This document shows, one piece after another, positions 26,778 to 34,346 of a stretch of 64,000 nt of DNA. A program made the position numbers and the translations under genes. Source of the stretch: Thermoleophilia bacterium (lineage in GTDB: Bacteria; Actinomycetota; Thermoleophilia; Gaiellales; SKUG01); assembly GCA_025964555.1 (NCBI GenBank), contig JAOPYQ010000027.1, positions 47,462 to 111,461 of the forward strand, in the 5' to 3' direction. Numbering within the stretch: position 1 is the stretch's first letter; each line of letters begins with the position of its first letter. The notes below the pieces were generated by a model that was given only the letters and a program-made list of their open reading frames with translations, was not told where the DNA came from and ran no database searches.

Positions 26778-27488
26778 TCAGTCGACGGCGAGGAACGCGC
26801 GATCGAGCAGTGTCAGGCACACCTCGCGAAGCGCGTCGAAGCGCGCAGGATCGGCGAGGAACTGCTCGGGAGACTGGATGCACCCACGGGGGGTGAGGTC
26901 GTCCGTGGTCGTCGCGGCGAGCTGCGTCGATCGAGCGTGCGTGAACTCGGGATGGAACTGCACCGCCCGCACGCGCGCGCCGTGGACGAACGCCTGCGTC
27001 GAGCATCCCGAGCTCGTGGCTGCGAGCTGCGCGTCCGGCGGCAGCGTCCAGGCATCGCCGTGCCATTGCATCGCATCGAAGGTGGGTGGCAGGGCGCCGA
27101 ACACGCGGTCGTCGAGCCCCGCCTCGGTGAGCTCGATGCGGACCCAGCCGATCTCCGGCACCTCCGCGCGTCCGACCGTCCCGCCGAGGACTTCGGCGAG
27201 CAGCTGGCTTCCGAGGCAGATGCCGAGCACCTCCGCGCGATCGAGTTCGATCGCGCGGCGGAGCCAGGCGCGTTCGAGGTCGATCCAGGGATGCTCGTCG
27301 GACTGGTCGGTGTTCATCCCGCCGCCGAGCACCACCAGACGCTCGACCTCCGTGGGATCGGGCAGCTCCTCGCCCTCGTCGATGCGGATGACGCGGAAGT
27401 CGACGTCGCGCTCCGCTGCCCAATCGGCAACGGTGAGCGGGCGCACGCGCTCCGCGTGCTGGATGCAGTGGACGACGGGTCGGGACAT
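26778..27488 (-). CDS. Class I glutamine amidotransferase
   Basis: 236 aa. Complete class I triad: Cys91 in GICLGSQ, His179 and Glu181 in QFHPEF. The family (GMP-synthase glutaminase-like, COG0518) hydrolyses glutamine for an amidation partner; stand-alone members can also hydrolyse gamma-glutamyl compounds. No synthetase partner is adjacent. A WHGD motif at 142-145 is the usual one of this subgroup. ATG lies 6 nt after a TAGCCT -10 box. Confidence 0.88.
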   Translation of the reverse strand: MSRPVVHCIQHAERVRPLTVADWAAERDVDFRVIRIDEGEELPDPTEVERLVVLGGGMNTDQSDEHPWIDLERAWLRRAIELDRAEVLGICLGSQLLAEVLGGTVGRAEVPEIGWVRIELTEAGLDDRVFGALPPTFDAMQWHGDAWTLPPDAQLAATSSGCSTQAFVHGARVRAVQFHPEFTHARSTQLAATTTDDLTPRGCIQSPEQFLADPARFDALREVCLTLLDRAFLAVD

Positions 27489-27494
27489 GCCCGA

Positions 27495-27500
27495 AGGCTA
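27495..27500 (-). promoter_or_regulatory. -10 box of a leaderless promoter (amidotransferase)
   Basis: Minus strand TAGCCT, six bases, then ATG at 27488. The space between this gene and the upstream NlpC/P60 stop is only 24 bp, so the promoter lies right after that gene. Confidence 0.45.
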
Positions 27501-27512
27501 GCGGCTCGGCAC

Positions 27513-28376
27513 TCAGCCCATGCGGCGGGCGCCCGCGAACTTGTCCTTGTAGTAGCTGTCGTCGATGCTCGAGATCTTCACCACGTCGCCCGTCTTGGGA
27601 GCGTGGATGAACTTGCCGCCGCCGACGTACATGCCGGCGTGGCTGACGTTGCCGCTGCCGTCGGTCTTGAAGAAGACCATGTCGCCGGGCTGCAGGTTCG
27701 CCTTGTCGACAGCCGCGCCCTTCGTGGCCTGCTGCGCTGCGCTGTGCGGCAGGTCGATGCCGAACTTCTTGGCGACGTAGAGCAGCAGTCCGGAGCAGTC
27801 GAAGCCGCTCGGGCTCGCGCCGCCCCACACGTACTTGGTGCCGAGGTACTTCTTGGCCTCGGCGACCATCTGCTCGCCCTTGGATGAGCCCGCGGGTGCC
27901 GCGGCTCCGGCCTTGTCGGCCTTGTCGGCCTTGTCGGCCTTGTCGGCCTTGGACGGCTTGTCGTCCTTGGCGTCCTGCTGGGCGTCGGGGGCCGCGTTCG
28001 CTCCGCCGCCGGACGCCTTCGCCTGCATCGCAGAGGTGAGCTTGTCGAGCATGCCGCCGGAGGACGGCGCACCTGCCGCGCCGGTCGGTGCCTGCCCGAT
28101 CTGCTCGGCGCCCGCGGCGGCACCTGCACCGCCGTGGCAGCCGCACCCTGATCCCGGCGCCTGGGCCGGCGACTGGTTCGGCAGCTGGTTCGGAGCCTGA
28201 CCGGGACCGCCCGCGAGGGTCGATTCACCGGCAGCAGCGCCCGTGCCCAGCTGCGCCGCGAGCGCGGGCAGCAGCGTATTGATCTGGGCGACGGCCTGCT
28301 GGATGGCAGACACGAGCCCCGAAAGATCGGTCGACGACGGCAGTGCCGTCGTTTGCGGCGACGCGGCGATGGCCAC
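27513..28376 (-). CDS. NlpC/P60 peptidase without signal peptide
   Basis: 287 aa from GTG 28376, which follows GGGGGAAG; the upstream in-frame Arg-rich part is rejected. N-terminal helical segment (QQAVAQINTLLPALAAQL), a Gly/Pro/Gln-rich linker with GSGCGCHGG, a KADKADKADKADKA stretch, and a C-terminal NlpC/P60 domain with Cys194 (FDCSGL), His246 (VSHAGM) and His258 (FIHAPK). These enzymes cleave gamma-D-Glu-diaminopimelate bonds in peptidoglycan. The lack of any Sec or lipoprotein signal is odd for a cell-wall enzyme, so either export is non-classical or the protein acts after lysis. Confidence 0.85.
   Translation of the reverse strand: MAIAASPQTTALPSSTDLSGLVSAIQQAVAQINTLLPALAAQLGTGAAAGESTLAGGPGQAPNQLPNQSPAQAPGSGCGCHGGAGAAAGAEQIGQAPTGAAGAPSSGGMLDKLTSAMQAKASGGGANAAPDAQQDAKDDKPSKADKADKADKADKAGAAAPAGSSKGEQMVAEAKKYLGTKYVWGGASPSGFDCSGLLLYVAKKFGIDLPHSAAQQATKGAAVDKANLQPGDMVFFKTDGSGNVSHAGMYVGGGKFIHAPKTGDVVKISSIDDSYYKDKFAGARRMG
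27909..27953. repeat. Five tandem 9-bp units inside the NlpC/P60 gene
   Basis: GGCCTTGTC is repeated four times and then once with GGA at its end, coding for alternating Lys-Ala-Asp on the minus strand. Perfect units imply recent copy-number change by slippage; the unit is in frame, so length variation would not break the gene. Confidence 0.85.
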
Positions 28377-28494
28377 GATTGCTTCCCCCTGGCGAATGCG
28401 GCTGGTCGTGCGGCGACGGGTGTTCGGCGGTGCCGATGCACGACTGCCTCCACGGTGCGCCCGAACGTCCGCGGCGACAAGGGGGATGGGGCGG

Positions 28495-28500
28495 TAGGCT
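28495..28500 (+). promoter_or_regulatory. -10 box of a leaderless promoter (HNH gene)
   Basis: TAGGCT ends 6 nt before the ATG at 28507. The 130-bp gap to the divergent NlpC/P60 gene holds promoters for both. Confidence 0.45.
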
Positions 28501-28506
28501 CGACGC

Positions 28507-28905
28507 ATGAGCCGAGACACCCGACAGATGTCCCCCGAAGCCCGCACCCAGCACCTGCTGGAGCTCGGGGACTTCCAGTGCGTCTGGTGCGGTTACGACC
28601 TCACCAGGACGAACGCCCGCCCCGTGCGCGAGCTGCTCGTGCCGAAGGTGAAGGGTGGACCCACGCGGCTGGAGAACGAAGTCGCCTCGTGCAGCTCGTG
28701 CAACCAAAAGCGCGGCCACAGCACGTCGCCCTCGCAGTACGTGGAGGAGTGCCGCAACGAGCGCGGCCTGTCGCCCAACGCGAAGCTCGTCGCCGACCAG
28801 CTCGACGCGCTCGATGCCGCCATCCAGCGCGACGGCGGCATGCGCAAGATCCGCGACTACGTCACCCGAGAAGCGAAGCGAGTTCGCGGGCTCGTCATCG
28901 ACTGA
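28507..28905 (+). CDS. HNH endonuclease-like protein
   Basis: 132 aa. Zinc-knuckle HNH arrangement: CVWCG at about 25-29, the region LLVPKVKGGPTRLENEVASC in place of the usual DHxxP strand, and CSSCNQKRGH. The second half of the His-Asn core is present, but the first His of the motif is replaced by Val-Pro-Lys, so nuclease activity is uncertain. No restriction partner is adjacent. Leaderless start. Confidence 0.8.
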   Translation: MSRDTRQMSPEARTQHLLELGDFQCVWCGYDLTRTNARPVRELLVPKVKGGPTRLENEVASCSSCNQKRGHSTSPSQYVEECRNERGLSPNAKLVADQLDALDAAIQRDGGMRKIRDYVTREAKRVRGLVID

Positions 28906-28918
28906 CGAGCGTCGCGAG

Positions 28919-29215
28919 TCAGCCGCGGTCGGCGAGGCCGAACAGCAGTGCGGCATCGACCGCGATGCTCGTCGCCGTCGCGATGCCTGCACCGATGGCG
29001 GCGCCAGCCAGGCGGCTGCGTCCGGAGCCGAACATCCCGGGCATCGTGGCGCCTGCGAGTGCTCCCGATCCGGCCGCGATGCCGAGTGAGACCGGGAACA
29101 GGAAGTTCTCGTTCATCTTGTCGTCGAGGAGTGCGGCGGTCACTGGCAGCGCGAGCGCTGCCGGGATGAGTGACGTCGCGCCGATGGCGCGCTGCCAGCC
29201 TGGTGAGATCTGCAT
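28919..29215 (-). CDS. Small Gly/Ala-rich membrane protein
   Basis: 98 aa, GGGACGG upstream of the ATG at 29215. Two to three hydrophobic segments (about 10-30, 40-60 and 72-95) rich in Gly and Ala, joined by a charged loop LLDDKMNENF. No family recognised. The glycine-spaced helices (GIAAGSGALAGATMPG) recall small pore or scaffold proteins, but this is only composition. Confidence 0.55.
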   Translation of the reverse strand: MQISPGWQRAIGATSLIPAALALPVTAALLDDKMNENFLFPVSLGIAAGSGALAGATMPGMFGSGRSRLAGAAIGAGIATATSIAVDAALLFGLADRG

Positions 29216-29305
29216 GTCGTCCGTCCCGTCCCGATCGTTCGTCCACCAGAGTGTCGAAAACGGGCCACGTCCTGTCCCACGGCGGGCGGGGCGGAGCGGG
29301 AGGAG

Positions 29306-29959
29306 TCAGCGGCGTGCCGGGGCGGGAAGCGGCTGCCCCGCGACCTGCACGAGCATCCCGAGGAGCACGAGCATCGCGCCGCCGAGCATGAGCCAGCGCA
29401 CGTGTACGTCGCCGGTGAGCGGCAGCCCCGCCTGGGGAAGTTCGCCGCTGGCCGTGCCAGCCGACGCGCTCGGATCAGCCGCGAGGGCATCCCCTGTGTC
29501 CGCGTCGGCCGCCGCTGCCGCATCGGGGGCGGCTTCGGCATCCGCGTCGGCCGCGTCGACCTTCGGCGCGGCCGATTCCTTCGGCGCGATGGATTCTTTC
29601 GAGGCGCCGGATTCCTTCGCCGCCGAGGCCTTGGGTCCAGCGGTCACCCGCGCGACCACCGGCGTCGGCGTCGGTGTCGAATCGGCGGAGCGCGCAGCCA
29701 CGGTCTTCGCTGGAGCGCGATCATCAGCGCTGGCGAGGCTCACGGAGGTGCCGATGATGAGCGCGAGCACGCCCACGAACGCGACGAGGCGCATCGCACC
29801 CGCGACCCGGGACCGTGTCAGGCGAGGCGATCGTCGAACCTGTGCCTGCACCGTTCCGGCTCCGGCGATCGTGGCAGCGCCCGACACCGAGCGCGTGCGC
29901 TCGAGGCGTCGGTAGCCGTCCATCGCGGACGGGGGTTTCGGGGGGCGAGATCCAGCCAT
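29306..29959 (-). CDS. LPXTG-type cell-wall-anchored protein
   Basis: 217 aa. A basic N-terminal part (1-52) precedes the export helix (about 54-77), then a Ser/Thr/Pro/Ala-rich stalk with repeats of the kind KESAAPKES, and a C-terminal sorting signal: LPLTG, a hydrophobic helix (VRWLMLGGAMLVLLGMLVQV) and a basic tail ending ARR. This is a substrate for sortase-type transpeptidases. No sortase is in the window. No globular domain is visible, so the protein may be a spacer or adhesin stalk. An alternative ATG lies 12 codons in. Confidence 0.75.
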   Translation of the reverse strand: MAGSRPPKPPSAMDGYRRLERTRSVSGAATIAGAGTVQAQVRRSPRLTRSRVAGAMRLVAFVGVLALIIGTSVSLASADDRAPAKTVAARSADSTPTPTPVVARVTAGPKASAAKESGASKESIAPKESAAPKVDAADADAEAAPDAAAAADADTGDALAADPSASAGTASGELPQAGLPLTGDVHVRWLMLGGAMLVLLGMLVQVAGQPLPAPARR

Positions 29960-30008
29960 CGACCTACTGTCGAGGGTTGCGCCGCTCGCGTCTCAGGAAC
30001 GACCACTG

Positions 30009-30028
30009 CGTGGCCCCATGCGGCCACG
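30009..30028. other. Hairpin-forming palindrome upstream of the LPXTG gene
   Basis: CGTGGCC and GGCCACG form a perfect 7-bp stem with a six-base loop, 50 bp ahead of the LPXTG gene start. It may be an operator or an RNA hairpin. It belongs to the 219-bp gene-free region 29960-30178. Confidence 0.35.
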
Positions 30029-30056
30029 GCCTAGCGCCTCAGGCATGCCGTACGGT

Positions 30057-30105
30057 CATGTGTGTCCCTCTCGGTTCAACCCTCGGAACCAAACGGACAC
30101 ACATG
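30057..30105. terminator. Nested stem-loop downstream of the ABC/YjbR operon
   Basis: CATGTGTGTCC (30057-30067) and GGACACACATG (30095-30105) are perfect 11-bp arms; an inner 5-bp stem GGTTC/GAACC (30073-30077, 30086-30090) lies in the loop. The structure begins 74 nt past the YjbR stop on the minus strand and ahead of the LPXTG gene, so it is a good candidate for the end of the seven-gene operon. There is no long T-run. Confidence 0.5.
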
Positions 30106-30178
30106 CGTGCGCGCCCCGCTTTCGGTGGCGCACGGCGCTACCCGGCGGCGCACGGCGCGACCCCCGCGACCCGCTGCA

Positions 30179-30529
30179 CTACTCGGCGGGGCGTTGCGCC
30201 TTCGGCAGCGACGACACGATCAGGTCGTAGGAGTCCTCGACCATCGTCACCACGAAGTCGTCCTCGAGCGAGCCGTCGACGATCACGGTGTTCCAGTGCT
30301 GCTTGTTCATGTGGTAGCCCGGAAGGACCGCGCCCGGATACTCCTCGCGCAGCTGGCTCGCCAGCAGCGGCTCGCACTTGAGGTTCACGCGCAGCGGATC
30401 GGCATCGACGGGCGCGAGCGCGAACATCTTGCCCGCGACGCGGTACACGATTGTCTCCGGACCAAAGGGGTGGTCGAACGATGCGCCGGGAAACGACAGG
30501 CACAGCTCATGCAGGTCGTCGTTGGTCAC
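30179..30529 (-). CDS. MmcQ/YjbR family protein
   Basis: 116 aa, GTG start overlapping the previous stop (GTGA). Typical YjbR fold markers: SFPGASFDHPFGPETIVYRVAGKMFAL near the N-terminus, NLKCEP, YPGAVLPGYHMNKQHWNTVIVDG and a C-terminal helix DSYDLIVSSLP. Members are CyaY-like double-wing proteins once annotated as DNA-binding; their real function is unknown. It is the last gene of the ABC operon and is translationally coupled to the cyclic-nucleotide-binding protein. Confidence 0.88.
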   Translation of the reverse strand: MTNDDLHELCLSFPGASFDHPFGPETIVYRVAGKMFALAPVDADPLRVNLKCEPLLASQLREEYPGAVLPGYHMNKQHWNTVIVDGSLEDDFVVTMVEDSYDLIVSSLPKAQRPAE

Positions 30530-31041
30530 GCCTCCGCAGACCCTTCGAACGCCGCTTCCGGAGTCTCGGCGATGCGCCGCTCCGCTTCGGCGCCGCGCAC
30601 CTCGTCGGCGAGCAGGTGATGCGACATCGCAGCGTCGAACGCCTCATAGCTGACCGACCACAGGGAACTCGCCGCGATCGTGGTCACGGTCGCCGAGCGG
30701 GCGCCGCGCACGAGCAGTGCGCTCTCGCCGAAGAACGCGCCCGGTCCGAGCGTCGCGAGCACCTCGCCGTCGCGCTCCACGTCGACCCCGCCGTCCACGA
30801 GGATGAAGAAGCGATCCGCCTCGTCGCCCTGGCGGAAGACGACGGTGTCCGCCTCGACCATCGCGAGCTTCGCCGCGCGCGCGACGTGGTCGAATTCGTC
30901 GTCCGTCAGGTCGGCGAGCATGCCCAGGCGCGGCGGCAGCGATCGCAGCTGCGGCGCCTGCGACTCGGCGGATGCGTCCGCGTCGTCGCCCGCCTGGAAG
31001 AAGTCATCGATGTCGTCGCCTGCGTCGTGCACGCAGGGCAT
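30526..31041 (-). CDS. Cyclic-nucleotide-binding-domain protein without DNA-binding domain
   Basis: 171 aa from ATG 31041. After an acidic head, residues 38-140 form a Crp-type cNMP-binding barrel: VVFRQGDEADRFFILVDGGVDVERDGEVLATLGPGAFFGESALL and RSATVTTI, the phosphate-binding cassette region. No helix-turn-helix follows, so it is a regulatory or sensor subunit rather than a transcription factor. Located between the ABC permeases and yjbR, with a 4-bp overlap to the latter; it could sense a ligand and act on the transporter. The ligand is unknown. Confidence 0.8.
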   Translation of the reverse strand: MPCVHDAGDDIDDFFQAGDDADASAESQAPQLRSLPPRLGMLADLTDDEFDHVARAAKLAMVEADTVVFRQGDEADRFFILVDGGVDVERDGEVLATLGPGAFFGESALLVRGARSATVTTIAASSLWSVSYEAFDAAMSHHLLADEVRGAEAERRIAETPEAAFEGSAEA

Positions 31042-31073
31042 GTTCCCGGCAGCGGCCGGTCGCACGCATCGGG

Positions 31074-31880
31074 TCAGCTCGACGCGCCCTCGTAGCGCCG
31101 CACAGCCACGCGCCACACAACACGCGACGCGACGAGCAGGGCTGTGGCCATGGCCAGCGCCATGAACACGGACGTGGCGTCCAGCCGCCCGGTGAGCGCC
31201 TCGGCGGGCACCGTGACGGCGAGCCCCGCAGGGAAGATCGTCGACAGCGCGAGGCGCAGCCCGCCGGGGAAGATCCCGATGGGCCAGCGCAGGTGGTCGT
31301 ACATGTCGTCGAGCGCCCAGAGGATGCCTTCCCCCTGCACGGTCCAGAACGTGATGCTCGCGAGCAGGGTCCAGAACGCGGCGACGATCACGACCGCGCA
31401 CGCAAACATCCCGATAGCGGCGCCGATCGCGCCGGGGATGCCGCCGGCCGCGGCCTCGAGCCCGCCGCGCGAGACACCGAACCCGATCACGACGATGCCG
31501 ATCACGAGGTCGAGCGCGCGCCACGGGTCGGGCGCCTGCGCCACCGCGACCGCCTGTGCGTCCACCGGCTTGAGCAGTCGATAGTCGAAGTCGCCCGTGC
31601 GGATGTCCGCCACCAGCTTCGCCATCGACGAATGCACCACGCCGTTGACGAACGCACCGAGCGCGAAGAACACGCCGACCACGACGAGCAGGTCGTCGGA
31701 GGTCCAGCCGCCGACCTCGTCGGTGTGGCGGTACACGAGCGCGATGCTCGCGATGGACACGCCGAGCGTGACGACGGTGTTGACCAGGTACGCCCAGAAG
31801 TTCGAGCGGTACGCGAGCTCGGTGCTCGCCGCGATCCGCGCGTGCGCTGTCACGACCCGTGCCTCGTGCATGCCCCTCAT
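31074..31880 (-). CDS. ABC-2 permease D (COG3694-like) of the four-permease exporter
   Basis: 268 aa, ATG start inside the previous stop (ATGA). Six hydrophobic helices; motifs SSMAKLVADIRTGDFDYRLLKPVDAQAVA (interfacial loop) and WPIGIFPGGLRLALSTIFPAGLAVTVPAEALTGRLD. It differs from the three other permeases of the operon and looks like the second-type subunit that usually pairs with them in NatB-like or daunorubicin-type exporters. Confidence 0.85.
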   Translation of the reverse strand: MRGMHEARVVTAHARIAASTELAYRSNFWAYLVNTVVTLGVSIASIALVYRHTDEVGGWTSDDLLVVVGVFFALGAFVNGVVHSSMAKLVADIRTGDFDYRLLKPVDAQAVAVAQAPDPWRALDLVIGIVVIGFGVSRGGLEAAAGGIPGAIGAAIGMFACAVVIVAAFWTLLASITFWTVQGEGILWALDDMYDHLRWPIGIFPGGLRLALSTIFPAGLAVTVPAEALTGRLDATSVFMALAMATALLVASRVVWRVAVRRYEGASS

Positions 31881-32710
31881 GTGCCGACCGCCTCGTACGC
31901 TCGTGTGCCTGCGCGCCACGTCGGCTGCAGCAGGATGTACAACGCGATCGACCATGCACCCAGCACGGCGACCGCGATCCACGCGTCGGCCAGCTGTGCA
32001 CGGCCGATCACCAGCTCGGTGGGAAACCCGAGCATCCAGTAGAAGGGGAGTGCCCGGGCGATCGTCTGCATCGCGTCGGGCAGCAACGGGAGGGGCGCGA
32101 GGTGACCGCCGAGCAGCAGGATCGTCAGGCCGTACATGCCGCGCAGTCCGTCGATGCGGGTGAGCCACAGCGAGGTGCACGCCACCATCGTGTCGCACAT
32201 CACCTTGGTGAGCATCGCCAGCGGCAGCAGGACGAGCGCGGCGGCGAGTGATGTCGCCTGCACGTGCATCTGCGGATCGAAGACCAGGAAGAGCGCTGCG
32301 AAGATCGGCGGCAGCGTCAGCAGGTATTGCACGTTGAAGGCGAGCATGCCGCCGAACACGTAGGCGAAGGGGTGGAGTGGTCGCAGCAGGTGCGTCGACA
32401 GCGTCCCACGCCGGACGTAGCCGCTGAACTCGCCGACGATCGAGATGCCCGCCACCAGGCGCTGCACGACGAGCACCACGAGGAAGTAGCCCGCGAACTC
32501 CGCCGGCGTGTAGCCACCGGTGCTGCCGCCATTGGCGATCGCGACGGCCTGCCACACGCTCAGGTAGACAATGCTCTGCAGCACCGAGACCACGAGCCAG
32601 ACCGCGAGGTTGACGCGGCACTGCGACGCCACGATCACGTTGAGGCGCATCGCGACGAACACGCCGCGGAGCGTGCGGCGAGGCGTGTCGATCCACGCGG
32701 CGGCCGTCAC
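31877..32710 (-). CDS. ABC-2 permease C (COG4587-like)
   Basis: 277 aa, GTG start in a GTGA overlap with permease B. Six hydrophobic helices; conserved block RGTLSTHLLRPLHPFAYVFGG, TRIDGLRGMYGLTILLLGGHLAPLPLLPDAMQTIARALPFYWMLGFPTELVIGR and C-terminus TRAYEAVGT. The same blocks occur in permeases A and B, which shows that the three arose by tandem duplication. Confidence 0.85.
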   Translation of the reverse strand: MTAAAWIDTPRRTLRGVFVAMRLNVIVASQCRVNLAVWLVVSVLQSIVYLSVWQAVAIANGGSTGGYTPAEFAGYFLVVLVVQRLVAGISIVGEFSGYVRRGTLSTHLLRPLHPFAYVFGGMLAFNVQYLLTLPPIFAALFLVFDPQMHVQATSLAAALVLLPLAMLTKVMCDTMVACTSLWLTRIDGLRGMYGLTILLLGGHLAPLPLLPDAMQTIARALPFYWMLGFPTELVIGRAQLADAWIAVAVLGAWSIALYILLQPTWRAGTRAYEAVGT

Positions 32711-33525
32711 GTGCCCACCGCCTCGTACGCGCGCGTGCTCGCGCGCCACGCCGGCTGCAGGATCGCGAGCGTGGCGACCGACCACGCGACGAGCACCGCG
32801 ATGCCGAGCCACACGTCGCCGATCGACGCGCGCCCCACGAGCAGCTCGGTCGGGTAGCCGAGCGTCCAGTAGAACGGCAGCGCGAGCGCGATCGTCCGCA
32901 GCCAGTCGGGGAGCACGTCGATCGGTGCGAACTGCCCGCCGAGCAGCAGCAGTACGAGGTAGTACATGTTGCGGATGCCGTCGATGCGCACGAGCCACAT
33001 CGAACACAGCGCGAAGAGCGAGTCGACGAGCAGGCGCACGAGCGCGGCGAGCGGCAGCACCACGAGCGCGGCGACGAGTGCCCACGGGCGCAGGTCGACG
33101 CTCGCATCGAAGACGAACGCGAGAATCACGGCGATCGGCACGAGCAGCGTGACGCTCTGGATGCGGTGCGCGACCATGTCCGCGCACAGCTGCACGATCG
33201 GGTGCAGTGGTCGCATGAGGCGCGTCGACAGGCGGCCGCTGCGCACCTCGTCGGCGAGCATGTACGGGGTCCACGAGTACGTGAACTCGCGCACGATGAG
33301 CAGCACGAGGAAGTAGCCGGCGAAGGTCGAGGGCGAGTAGCCGCCCGTCGAGCCGGTGGCTTCGGCAACGGCGCGCCACACGCTCAGGTACACGACGATC
33401 TGCAGGACGCTCGCCACGGTCCAGATCGCCATGTTCGCGCGGTACTGCGTCTGCACGAGCATCGATCGTCGCAGCTCGGCCATGCCGCCCCGGATCGTGC
33501 TCCGCATGCGGGCGGGAGTGATCAC
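32707..33525 (-). CDS. ABC-2 permease B (COG4587-like)
   Basis: 272 aa, GTG start in a GTGA overlap with permease A. Conserved blocks SGRLSTRLMRPLHPIVQLCAD and VRIDGIRNMYYLVLLLLGGQFAPIDVLPDWLRTIALALPFYWTLGYPTELLVGR, ending STRAYEAVGT. Six hydrophobic helices. Paralogous with permeases A and C but well diverged, so the duplication is old. Confidence 0.85.
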   Translation of the reverse strand: MITPARMRSTIRGGMAELRRSMLVQTQYRANMAIWTVASVLQIVVYLSVWRAVAEATGSTGGYSPSTFAGYFLVLLIVREFTYSWTPYMLADEVRSGRLSTRLMRPLHPIVQLCADMVAHRIQSVTLLVPIAVILAFVFDASVDLRPWALVAALVVLPLAALVRLLVDSLFALCSMWLVRIDGIRNMYYLVLLLLGGQFAPIDVLPDWLRTIALALPFYWTLGYPTELLVGRASIGDVWLGIAVLVAWSVATLAILQPAWRASTRAYEAVGT

Positions 33526-34346
33526 TGCCCCACCGCCTCGTACGCGCGGGTGCCTGCGCGCCACGCGGGCTGCAGCACGAGCAGCAGGCCGATCGACCAG
33601 GCCGCGAGCACCGCGACTGCAGTGATTGCCTCGGATGCGTCGGCGCGGCCCACGAGCAGTTCGATCGGGAAGCCGAGCGCCCAGTAGAACGGCAGCGCGC
33701 GCGCGATCGTCGCCAGCCAGTCGGGCAGCACGGCGAGCGGCGCGAACTGGCCGCCGAGCAGGAGCGTCGCCATGGCGTAGATGCCGCGGATGCCGCTGAT
33801 GCGCACGAGCCAGAAGCTCGAGATCGCGACCATCGAATCCGCACTCGCGCGCGCGAGGATCGCGAAGGGGAGGACGACGATCGTCGCGAGGACGGCCGCC
33901 GGGGACGGCGAGATCGTGGCGTCGTAGGCGATCGTGAGCACCGCGGCGATCGGGATCACGAACACGAGTGACTGCACCGAGTTGGCGAAGCTGGCGCCGT
34001 AGGTCTGCACGAGCGGATGCAGGGGGCGCAGCAGGTAGATCGCGAACTTGCCGGTCTCGACGCGGTTGGGCAGGTGGTACACGATGCCGGTGAACGTGAG
34101 CTCGCGCAGGATGAGCGCGATCACGAAGTAGCCGGCGAACCCGCTGGCGTCGTAGCCGCCGGTGGTGCCGCCGTTCGCGGCGGCGACCGCCTGCCACACC
34201 GCCATGGCGACCACGGCCTGCAGGGTGCTCGAGAGCGCCCAGATCGCGAAGCTCGCGCGGTACTGCGTGAGCTGGATCATCCCGAGCCGCAGCTGGGCGG
34301 AGCCGCCGGACCACATGTGGCCGAGCTGCGCGGCGACCGTCGTCAC
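33522..34346 (-). CDS. ABC-2 permease A (COG4587-like)
   Basis: 274 aa, GTG start in a GTGA overlap with the ATPase gene. Conserved blocks TGKFAIYLLRPLHPLVQTYGAS and VRISGIRGIYAMATLLLGGQFAPLAVLPDWLATIARALPFYWALGFPIELLVGR, ending GTRAYEAVGQ. Six hydrophobic helices. It is the first permease after the ATPase. Confidence 0.85.
   Translation of the reverse strand: MTTVAAQLGHMWSGGSAQLRLGMIQLTQYRASFAIWALSSTLQAVVAMAVWQAVAAANGGTTGGYDASGFAGYFVIALILRELTFTGIVYHLPNRVETGKFAIYLLRPLHPLVQTYGASFANSVQSLVFVIPIAAVLTIAYDATISPSPAAVLATIVVLPFAILARASADSMVAISSFWLVRISGIRGIYAMATLLLGGQFAPLAVLPDWLATIARALPFYWALGFPIELLVGRADASEAITAVAVLAAWSIGLLLVLQPAWRAGTRAYEAVGQ

Noticed and set aside
27909..27953. Tandem 9-bp units as a non-coding satellite
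   Set aside because: They are in frame inside the NlpC/P60 gene and code for a Lys-Ala-Asp linker.
30073..30090. GGTTCAACCCTC resembling a tRNA T-arm
   Set aside because: No acceptor, D or anticodon arms around it; it is the inner stem of the 30057-30105 hairpin.
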